Source of the DNA: Desulfobacteraceae bacterium | GTDB lineage: Bacteria > Desulfobacterota > Desulfobacteria > Desulfobacterales > UBA5616 | Direction of reading: 5' to 3' | Assembly (NCBI GenBank): GCA_013791935.1 | Contig: VMSV01000005.1 | Span: 1-38,689, forward strand | Length of the DNA stretch: 38,689 nt | Shown here: positions 19,845 to 26,663 of the stretch, piece after piece | How the letters are laid out: each line of letters begins with the position of its first letter | Numbering within the stretch: the first letter of the stretch is position 1 | The notes under the pieces: generated by a model | Database searches by the model: none | Told to the model about the DNA's origin: nothing | What the model saw: the letters and a program-made list of their open reading frames with translations, nothing else | Translations under genes and position numbers: made by a program

Positions 19845-20288
19845 TCAACGGGGTTTGGCCAGAAACGCCTGCTTGGCGTTCCGGTCAAACCCTGCGGCTT
19901 CGTAAAACCGGTACACGGCCTCATCTTTTCGACCGGTAAGGAGCATCACCTTGTAACAGTTAAGGCCCCAGGCATCCTCCAGGGCATGCTTCAACAAAAC
20001 CTTTCCCAGCCCGCGGTTTCTAAATTTCGAATGAGTGACTACGTTTTCTATCAATCCATAGGGGCGGAAGCCCCTTGTGAGATTGGGAATCACCACTAAA
20101 ACACAGGAGCAGATCAATTGATCGTTTATGAAAAGCCCGAAAATCCGATGCCCCTTGTCCTCCTGAATCCTGTTCCATACGTCATCGAGAACCTCTTGCG
20201 CAGGCAGCGGATCATCCCTGTCATGCAAGTGCCGGTATAACGCCAGAAGCATTCCCAGTTCGTTTGTTTTTAATTCTCTGATTTCCAT
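19845..20288 (-). CDS. GNAT-family N-acetyltransferase
   Basis: The 147-residue protein has the GNAT fold. The acetyl-CoA-binding motif A appears as [21 protein letters not shown] (R-N-R-G-L-G), followed by a motif B-like region ending [13 protein letters not shown]. The ATG at 20288 ([12 protein letters not shown]) is preferred: AAAGGA sits 9 nt ahead, and the GNAT domain starts there. The open frame continues to 20471 but would invade the divergent malic enzyme gene. The substrate is unknown; protein lysine, small amine and antibiotic targets are all possible. It ends convergently 18 nt from the acs stop. Confidence 0.8.
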   Translation of the reverse strand: MEIRELKTNELGMLLALYRHLHDRDDPLPAQEVLDDVWNRIQEDKGHRIFGLFINDQLICSCVLVVIPNLTRGFRPYGLIENVVTHSKFRNRGLGKVLLKHALEDAWGLNCYKVMLLTGRKDEAVYRFYEAAGFDRNAKQAFLAKPR

Positions 20289-20498
20289 GGCTTTTGTCCT
20301 TTGCCGGAAAATGATTTTGATCCATTCTGTTTCGAGGAGTTCCCTTCTTTTCTTTGGTTTTTGTTTATTTTTCAAGTGAATTTTTGGCACAAAAGGTTCC
20401 ATCGGCAATACGTCTTGATGGAACTGCGTTTTGAGGATATAGAAGAACATATTATTCTCATAGAAATTCAAGAAAAATCAACCATTGAGGAGATCCGT

Positions 20499-22150
20499 GT
20501 GACGGGAACAAAATTCGACCTTGAAAATTTCCCCAAGGGAACCAATCTTTTAAGAAACTCCCTTCTGAACAAGGGAACGGCTTTTACGGAAGAGGAACGG
20601 GATGCCCTGGGTCTGATGGGTCTTCTACCGCCTCGAGTAACCTCACAGGAAACGCAACTGGTAAGGGTTTTGGGAAATATCCGGCGCAAGGAATCCGACC
20701 TGGAAAAATATATTTTCCTCACTGCCTTGCAGGACCGAAACGAGGCCCTGTTCACCCGGCTATTGCTGGAAAACCTGGATGAAATGCTGCCCATCGTTTA
20801 CACCCCCACCGTGGGCAAGGCCTGTTTGGAATACGGCCATATCTTCCGAAGGCCCAGGGGCCTTTTTCTATCGGCCAAACACCGGGGGAAAATTAAAGAA
20901 ATTCTAAAACAGAATTGGCCGAACCGGGATGTCCGGGTCATCGTGGTCACCGATGGGGAGCGTATTCTGGGATTGGGGGATCTGGGGGTGGACGGCATGG
21001 GAATTCCCATCGGCAAATTATCCCTGTATACGGCCTGCGGTGGCATTCATCCCGGCCAATGCCTGCCGGTGATTCTGGATGTGGGGACCAACAATGAGAA
21101 TCTTTTGAAAGATCCCTTGTACATTGGAATGCAGCACCGCAGGTCACCGGCGCGAAATATGATGAAATTGTCGATGAATTTGTCATGTCCTGCCATGAGG
21201 TTTTTGTCTCCCCCTTGATTCAGTTTGAGGATTTCGGGAACCGCAATGCCTTTCGCCTGCTGAAAAAATACAGGTCCCTCACCTGTTCTTTCAACGATGA
21301 TATTCAGGGCACGGCAGCCGTGGCTCTTGGAGGCCTCTACGCAGCCCTGAGGATTACAAAACAAAAGCTTGAAGGTCAGAAAATATTGTTTCTGGGCGCT
21401 GGAGAAGCCGGCACGGGCATCGGGGAACTGGTTGTTTCGGCCCTGACTGATCTGGGTCTTTCTGAAATCGAGGCCCGTAAACGATGCTGGTTCGTGGATT
21501 CAAAGGGGCTTATTGTCAAGGAACGGGAAGATCTCTCTGAACACAAACTTCCCTTTGCTCAGAATCATCCACGTGTCCCTGATTTTCTATCCTCGGTCAA
21601 GGCATTAAAGCCCACGGCTATCATCGGCGCATCCGGCCAGTCCGGTGCCTTTACCCCGGAAGTACTGCAAGCCATGGCCCAGATCAATACGATGCCAATT
21701 ATTTTCGCGCTTTCCAACCCCACGTCCATGTCCGAATGCACTGCCGAAGAGGCCTATACCCATACCCGAGGCCGGTGTATTTTTGCAGGGGGCAGCCCGT
21801 TTCCTCCCTTTGATTTCAACGGAAGGGTTCATGTTCCGGGTCAGGGGAATAATGTTTATATTTTTCCGGGTATCGGCCTCGGCACGGTGGCCTGCGGAAT
21901 CAAACACATCATCGATGAGATGTTTTTAGTTGCGGCTAAAACTCTGTCTGCCCTGGTCACGGAAGCGGATCTGGCAAAGGGGAGCGTTTATCCGCCGCTG
22001 ACTAGAATCCGGGAAGTTTCGTTGAATATTGCACAAGCCATCTCTGAAATCGCCTATGCCAGAGGTTTGGCTCTTACTCCGGAGCCTTCTGATATCAAGA
22101 CGTTCCTTAAAGCGCGGATGTATGACCCTCGCTATGAAATTTATGTCTGA
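20499..22150 (+). pseudogene. maeA: NAD-dependent malic enzyme, interrupted by a single-base frameshift
   Basis: Malic enzyme decarboxylates malate to pyruvate. The N-terminal half reads [23 protein letters not shown] and [13 protein letters not shown]. The C-terminal half reads [34 protein letters not shown] and the NAD fold LFLGAGEAGTGIGELV. They lie in different frames. Continuity is restored if one G is added at 21142-21143 (CGCAGGTCACC read as CGCAGGGTCACC), giving [10 protein letters not shown], as expected for the family. Uncorrected, the frame stops at 21218. The corrected protein is about 550 residues, the normal size. GTG 20499 has GAGGAG 6 nt ahead; upstream in-frame ATGs at 20301 and 20418 lack a site. 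No other damage is visible, so sequencing error is as likely as a real mutation. Confidence 0.88.
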
Positions 22151-22168
22151 GGGCTTTTCCTTATTTTA

Positions 22169-22185
22169 TTTTACACCCTGTAAAA
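22169..22185. promoter_or_regulatory. Palindrome TTTTACA-N3-TGTAAAA, second copy
   Basis: TTTTACA-CCC-TGTAAAA lies 18 nt after the malic enzyme stop and 221 nt before the universal stress protein gene. The core is the same as at 17723-17741 upstream of acs. It could be an operator for the stress protein gene or a weak AT-rich hairpin after the malic enzyme. Confidence 0.45.
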
Positions 22186-22405
22186 AGAACGGACACAATC
22201 TTCGAATGATTTTTATCCGGCGTCTTTGAATGCTTGAGTTGTACTGGGCAACGTGTTAATCAAGGGTTGGCATTTTAATTGCTACCTTATTATTTATCTT
22301 TTTATGGATGCAATTTCGAGAATTTAAATTCACCCCGGACCGGGACACAGATTTCCATAAGGATGCAGTCGAATAGAACCATTAAACTGATAAAAGGAGA
22401 ACATT

Positions 22406-22846
22406 ATGCTGGCGAATACTAAATTATTATTTCCCATTGATTTTTCAGAAGAAAGCAAGAAGGTCGTTCCCTATGTAAAAGAGATGGCGGAGAAACTTCA
22501 ATCAGAAATACACGTCCTGTATGTGGTCCATGTTACGCCATATTATGAAGGCGTTGGCGTGGAAATGACCGTAGTGGCTGATTTTGAGGGAGTGGTGGGT
22601 AAACAGGCAGAAAGCAGAATGGAGCATTTTATCAGTGAATATTTTAAAGCCCAGCCGGTTACGGGAAAAGTTCTCTCAGGTTATCCCGGTGAAACGATCC
22701 TGGAGTATGCGGATATGGAAAGCGTGGGGCTGATTGTCATGGGCCACAGCAAGAAAGGACTCCAAAGGGTCCTTCTCGGGAGTGTTGCCGGGTATGTGGT
22801 AAAACATGCCACGATCCCGGTGATGATCATCAACACCAATGAATAA
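22406..22846 (+). CDS. Universal stress protein (UspA family)
   Basis: The 146-residue single-domain Usp fold begins LLFPIDFSEESKKVVPYV and ends with the nucleotide-binding region VGLIVMGHSKKGLQRVLLGSVAGYVVKHATIPVMII. The family ATP motif G-x2-G-x9-G-S is partly altered: the second glycine position is lysine (GHSK), while the final GS is kept. Nucleotide binding is therefore uncertain. AAAAGGAG lies upstream of the ATG. The gene converges on the next one with only 4 nt between the stop codons and no visible terminator. Confidence 0.9.
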   Translation: MLANTKLLFPIDFSEESKKVVPYVKEMAEKLQSEIHVLYVVHVTPYYEGVGVEMTVVADFEGVVGKQAESRMEHFISEYFKAQPVTGKVLSGYPGETILEYADMESVGLIVMGHSKKGLQRVLLGSVAGYVVKHATIPVMIINTNE

Positions 22847-22850
22847 GGTT

Positions 22851-23642
22851 TCAGCTTTGGTTCAGCATTTTTAGTGCTTCAGCTGCCGAAATGCCCTGAT
22901 GGACCATGGCGCAGGCGGCCTTTAAAAACTGCTCCGGATTTTTATGCTGGAAAACATTTCTTCCGATGGACAGACCTGCAGCCCCGGCCTTCATGGCCCC
23001 TTGGATCATGGCAAGGGTCTGTTCATCGTCAAGCTTTGATCCCCCTGCAATCACCACAGGTACTGGACATCCCTCCACCACTTCGGCGAAAGCGTCCGGG
23101 TTTCCCGTGTAGGGACATTTGATGATATCCGCTCCCAGTTCGGCCCCCACCCTGGCGGCGAGCATCACGGTTTTCACATCCTCTTTCACATCTTTTCCCC
23201 GGGGATACATCATGGCCAGAAGAGGCATTCCCCAGCGGTTGCATTCCTTGGCGGTTTTCCCCAGGGATTCCAACATGGCGGATTCGGTTTTCGCTCCGAT
23301 GTTCACATGGACGGAAACGGCATCGGCCCCAAGACATAAGGCCTCTTCCACATCACAGACGGAAATTTTATTGTTGGGGTCGGGGTTCAGAGAGGTGGAG
23401 GCGGAAAGATGGATGATCAGCCCGATGTCCGTGCCTTCCGTGCGGTTTGTGGAGGTGACGATTCCCTTATGCACGATGGTGGCGTTGGCCCCTCCCCGAA
23501 TCACCATATTCACCGTGGCGTCCATATCCTTAAGTCCCTTGATGGGTCCCAGGGAAACCCCGTGATCCAGGGGAACGATGACTGTTTTACCCGATGCAAT
23601 ATTGAAAATTCTTTTGATTCTGATCCTTTTGCCGACGCTCAT
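22851..23642 (-). CDS. 2-amino-3,7-dideoxy-D-threo-hept-6-ulosonate synthase (class I aldolase family)
   Basis: This enzyme is the first step of the archaeal-type route to 3-dehydroquinate, replacing DAHP synthase in aromatic amino acid synthesis in methanogens and many sulfate reducers. The 263-residue TIM barrel shows VPLDHGVSLGP (D25, H26), MYPRG (Y146) and the Schiff-base lysine K175 in ADIIKCPYTGN, followed by the phosphate-binding AGGSKL and SIGRN segments. Related class I fructose-bisphosphate aldolases are similar, but the whole pattern fits the MJ0400-like group best. AAAGGA sits 7 nt before the ATG. The partner dehydroquinate synthase II is not in the window. It is divergent from sat. 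Confidence 0.88.
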   Translation of the reverse strand: MSVGKRIRIKRIFNIASGKTVIVPLDHGVSLGPIKGLKDMDATVNMVIRGGANATIVHKGIVTSTNRTEGTDIGLIIHLSASTSLNPDPNNKISVCDVEEALCLGADAVSVHVNIGAKTESAMLESLGKTAKECNRWGMPLLAMMYPRGKDVKEDVKTVMLAARVGAELGADIIKCPYTGNPDAFAEVVEGCPVPVVIAGGSKLDDEQTLAMIQGAMKAGAAGLSIGRNVFQHKNPEQFLKAACAMVHQGISAAEALKMLNQS

Positions 23643-23838
23643 GGGTTTTCCTTTTATTTGATATTTGCTGCTTTATGACTTGAAAACAGATGGCTATCAC
23701 AATCTGAATTGGATGTAAAATATTAAGAGGCATGATGTCCTTCCTTTCCGGTGTGATTTGCATGGCCCTTCAAAATGTACGGGCTTTCTTAGGTTTGATC
23801 GATTTTATTATTTTTGTTTTGTCTTTCAACGGTTACCC

Positions 23839-23867
23839 TTGACACATCAAAAATCAATTGGTATAAG
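23839..23867 (+). promoter_or_regulatory. Sigma70-type promoter of sat
   Basis: A perfect -35 TTGACA (23839-23844), a 17-nt spacer and -10 TATAAG (23862-23867) are present. Transcription should start near 23874, leaving a leader of about 154 nt before the sat ATG at 24028. Confidence 0.78.
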
Positions 23868-23969
23868 AACGCGATTTTTATTTTGTTTCAATGGTTAAAC
23901 ACATGGAAAAGAAAATCGATTATTCTTTTTCGGTTGTATTCCTAAAGGTTCGATAATAACCTTTTTATT

Positions 23970-23991
23970 CAATACTTTTTCAATACTTTTT
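23970..23991 (+). repeat. 11-bp tandem repeat in the sat leader
   Basis: CAATACTTTTT occurs twice back to back, directly after the hairpin and T-run at 23944-23966. In the transcript this is an unstructured U-rich stretch upstream of the ribosome site. Confidence 0.6.
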
Positions 23992-24027
23992 AATTAGTTG
24001 CATATTAAGCAACCAGAGGAGAAACAA

Positions 24028-25209
24028 ATGATTAAACCCCTTGGTTCAGACAAACTGATGCCCTTGTACGTGGCGGACGACGCAAAACGCGCCCAGTTGG
24101 AAAAAGAAGCAGCCGGCCTTCCGTCAATCCTGATCAGCTCCGCTGCTGCCGGAAACGCGGTTATGCTCGGTGGGGGTTATTTTACCCCTATTACAGGTTA
24201 CATGAACGTTGCAGACGCCATGAGCGTTGCCGAGAACATGAGAACCACCTCCGGTCAATTCTGGCCAACACCTGTTCTCAATGTGGTTGAAGATGCTTCT
24301 GCCATCAAAGGTGCAAAACGCATTGCCTTAAAAGATCCCAACGTTGAAGGCAATCCCATTATAGCCGTCATGGATGTGGAAGCCATTGAAGAGTTCACCG
24401 ATGCTCAGATGGCCACCATGACCAAAGCCATCTACGGCACAGATGATAAAGAACACGTAGGGGTTGCTGCATTCAACACCGTAGGAAAAACCTGCATCTC
24501 CGGTCCCATTCAGGTTCTTAATTTCTCCTATTTCCCCAAAGAATTCGCCGGCACCTTCAAAACAGCCGTTGAAATCCGTGAAGAAATGAGCAAACGCGGC
24601 TGGGAAAAAGTCGTTGCCTTCCAAACCCGGAACCCCATGCATCTGGCCCACGAAGAACTCTGCCGCATGGCTTATGAGGATGAAAAAGCCGATGGTATCC
24701 TGATTCACATGCTCCTCGGGAAACTGAAAAAAGGCGACATTCCTGCTGATGTTCGTGATGCCTGCATTCGTAAAATGGTGGATGTTTACTTTCCGCCCAA
24801 TACGGTTATGGTGACCGGTTACGGATTCGACATGCTTTATGCCGGTCCCCGTGAAGCCGTTCTCCATGCCTGCTTCCGTCAAAACTCCGGTTGTACGCAC
24901 CTGATCGTGGGACGTGACCACGCGGGTGTTGGCGATTATTATGGTCCTTTCGACGCACAGACCATCTTCGACAATATCTCCAAAGACGACCTTCAGATCG
25001 ACATTTACAGAGCTGACCATACCGCTTACTCAAAGAAGCTTGGAAAAGTTGTGATGATGAACCGTGTTGAAGACCATACGAAAGATGACTTCGTCCTTCT
25101 TTCAGGCACCAAAGTTCGTGAAATGCTCGGCAATGGCATCAAGCCGCCCAAAGAATTCTCACGTCCCGAAGTTGCGGATATTCTGATCAAATACTATCAA
25201 TCTCTTTAG
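24028..25209 (+). CDS. sat: Sulfate adenylyltransferase (ATP sulfurylase), dissimilatory
   Basis: Sat activates sulfate with ATP to adenosine 5'-phosphosulfate (APS) and pyrophosphate, the first cytoplasmic step of sulfate respiration. The 393-residue homo-oligomeric type shows the active-site motif QTRNPMHLAHEEL (about 200-212) and GRDHAGVGDYYGPFDAQ (about 295-311). ATG 24028 is chosen because AGAGGAG lies 6 nt ahead; an in-frame TTG at 23998 lacks such a site. The third-base pattern is less G/C-rich than in the operons to the left, as is common for very highly expressed genes. The gene converges on aprBA-qmoABC, so APS producer and consumer are adjacent but separately transcribed. Confidence 0.98.
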   Translation: MIKPLGSDKLMPLYVADDAKRAQLEKEAAGLPSILISSAAAGNAVMLGGGYFTPITGYMNVADAMSVAENMRTTSGQFWPTPVLNVVEDASAIKGAKRIALKDPNVEGNPIIAVMDVEAIEEFTDAQMATMTKAIYGTDDKEHVGVAAFNTVGKTCISGPIQVLNFSYFPKEFAGTFKTAVEIREEMSKRGWEKVVAFQTRNPMHLAHEELCRMAYEDEKADGILIHMLLGKLKKGDIPADVRDACIRKMVDVYFPPNTVMVTGYGFDMLYAGPREAVLHACFRQNSGCTHLIVGRDHAGVGDYYGPFDAQTIFDNISKDDLQIDIYRADHTAYSKKLGKVVMMNRVEDHTKDDFVLLSGTKVREMLGNGIKPPKEFSRPEVADILIKYYQSL

Positions 25210-25243
25210 TCATGTTTCTTGTGCGACTGCACAATTAAAAAAC

Positions 25244-25274
25244 AAAAACCCCCGCTTAAAAACGGGGGTTTTTT
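25244..25274. terminator. Intrinsic terminator after sat (potentially bidirectional)
   Basis: An 11-bp stem (AAAAACCCCCG 25244-25254 with CGGGGGTTTTT 25263-25273) and an 8-nt loop are followed by a T-run on +, 34 nt after the sat stop. The leading A-run also gives a T-run on the other strand. Confidence 0.92.
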
Positions 25275-25353
25275 ATTGTTAAAATGGAAGTCAAACGCCA
25301 CGGCGCTGCCACCGGAGAAACCAAGAAATAACCAACGATAAAATCCGAACATA

Positions 25354-25390
25354 AAAAAGGGAGGTGGTTTTAGCAACCGCCTCCCTTTTT
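25354..25390. terminator. Second bidirectional terminator between sat and qmoC
   Basis: A 16-bp stem (25354-25369 with 25375-25390, one G-T pair) has a 5-nt loop; it reads AAAAAGGGAGG on the left and CCTCCCTTTTT on the right. T-runs exist on both strands, so it can end sat read-through and the qmo transcript. Confidence 0.88.
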
Positions 25391-25408
25391 GTTTTAAGCG
25401 TTTTTTTG

Positions 25409-25438
25409 AATAGGGCGGATTGAATCCTCCGCCCTATT
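25409..25438. terminator. Third hairpin near the qmoC stop
   Basis: AATAGGGCGGA and TCCGCCCTATT pair around an 8-nt loop, 20 nt beyond the qmoC stop. There is no T-run directly after it on either strand, so it may act as a 3'-end stabilising hairpin and not as a full terminator. Confidence 0.5.
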
Positions 25439-25458
25439 TGGTGGTCTTAATCCTTGAC

Positions 25459-26604
25459 CTAAAATCCCCGGTTGGAATATTCCGCATAGGCCATGGCCAC
25501 TGTTCGGTAGACCAGGTGGGCCAGTTTGGTGTAGGGGAGATAAACAAACAGTGAAAATACAAGCACCAGGTGTATAAAATAGAGAAAATACGTTGAGCCT
25601 GCAAATCCGGCCAGACGGGTCATTTCCGATCCCATTCCGGTAACGCCCAGGCCAAACACCAAGCCAAGCAGAAGCCAGTCTTTATAGGCGCTGATTTGGT
25701 CGGTCTTGCCCAGGCGGGTCTTGATCATCAATCCACTGCCGATCACCAGGGCAACCCCTGCCACATTGGCCAGCCATTTCACAGGATTGAGCTGGGAATA
25801 AGGCCCGTGAATGCCGAAAATATACAGCACCACAAAGAAAATGCCGGTGACGATAAAAAGGCCAATGAATCCGAACAGCACCATGAGATGCTGGGTGGAG
25901 CGTTCTGTGTTTTCCGTACATTCGTTGAACTTATCATGTTTCAGAATGCCCGGGATGATGGCGATCAGGGCTTTAACGAATTCCACCGGGTTGATGTTCT
26001 CTTTGGTGGTTTTGCCCTCTTTGACGGCGTTTGCATGAATGTCTTTCATAAAACGCATCAAACCCAGGGCAAAGACCACCGTGGTAAACATGGAGGCGGG
26101 AATCATGAATAGATCCACCAGCCAAGTGGAGAAAAATTCGCCATGGGCAATTTTACCATAGGCATTGAGTTCCGGAGAAAAATCCAACAGGCCGGTAATG
26201 AACCCCACCACGATGAAAAGAACTGCCGGAATGGCCAGCAGGATGGGAAGCTTTTTCGGATCATTCACCGCCTTGGCCAGGGCCTTTGGTACGGCGTATT
26301 CGGCAATAGCATAGGACCGCACGGCGGACAGAACATCCCCCGGTTTTGCGTCCCTGGGACATTTTGTGGAGCAGTCCCCGCAGTTGTGGCAAAGCCAGAT
26401 GTCGGCATTGCCCACCAGTTTGTCTTTCAAGCCCCAGGATGCAGCGATCATTTCTTTTCTGGGAAAGGGTTTGTTGTCCGGCGAAATCGGACAGACAACG
26501 GAGCAGGTCGCGCATTGAAAGCACTTCTTGACATCCTCACCCCCCAGGGCAGCAATCTCTTCGATAAAACCCACATCGGGGTCTATAATATAGGTATCCG
26601 CCAT
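25459..26604 (-). CDS. qmoC: Quinone-interacting membrane-bound oxidoreductase subunit C
   Basis: QmoC anchors the Qmo complex in the cytoplasmic membrane, and it is thought to oxidise menaquinol and pass electrons to QmoAB and on to APS reductase. The 381-residue protein fuses an HdrC-like part with two [4Fe-4S] motifs (CFQCATCSVVCP and CHNCGDCSTKCPRDAKPGD, within about residues 35-110) to an HdrE/NarI-like cytochrome b part. The latter has about six hydrophobic segments from about residue 130 (ILLAIPAVLFIVVGFITGLL onward). AGGAGG precedes the ATG. It is the last gene of the apr-qmo cluster. Confidence 0.95.
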   Translation of the reverse strand: MADTYIIDPDVGFIEEIAALGGEDVKKCFQCATCSVVCPISPDNKPFPRKEMIAASWGLKDKLVGNADIWLCHNCGDCSTKCPRDAKPGDVLSAVRSYAIAEYAVPKALAKAVNDPKKLPILLAIPAVLFIVVGFITGLLDFSPELNAYGKIAHGEFFSTWLVDLFMIPASMFTTVVFALGLMRFMKDIHANAVKEGKTTKENINPVEFVKALIAIIPGILKHDKFNECTENTERSTQHLMVLFGFIGLFIVTGIFFVVLYIFGIHGPYSQLNPVKWLANVAGVALVIGSGLMIKTRLGKTDQISAYKDWLLLGLVFGLGVTGMGSEMTRLAGFAGSTYFLYFIHLVLVFSLFVYLPYTKLAHLVYRTVAMAYAEYSNRGF

Positions 26605-26663
26605 TTTTACCTCCTAATTTGGCAGTGGCTTGTTTTTTGTTCATCAGATGAAAGGAATCAGCC

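Larger units (their letters stand above)
23643..24027. promoter_or_regulatory. Divergent control region and sat leader
   Basis: This 385-nt AT-rich region has no gene. It contains a strong + promoter (23839-23867) and a leader of about 154 nt. The leader holds a 7-bp hairpin followed by a T-run (AAAGGTT 23944-23950 / AACCTTT 23958-23964), an 11-bp tandem repeat (23970-23991), a small hairpin GTTGC/GCAAC (23997-24013) and the sat ribosome site AGAGGAG. I could not assign the - strand promoter. Confidence 0.6.

Noticed and set aside
20289..20471. N-terminal extension of the GNAT protein
   Set aside because: Basic, low-complexity sequence overlapping the divergent gene's upstream region. The GNAT domain and a good ribosome site begin at 20288.
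20301..20498. Longer N-terminus for the malic enzyme (ATG 20301 or 20418)
   Set aside because: Phe-rich, not family-like at the first ATG, and no ribosome site at either. GTG 20499 has GAGGAG at ideal distance.
23998..24027. TTG start giving sat ten extra residues
   Set aside because: The ATG at 24028 has AGAGGAG at the right distance. The TTG lies inside a leader hairpin and has no ribosome site.
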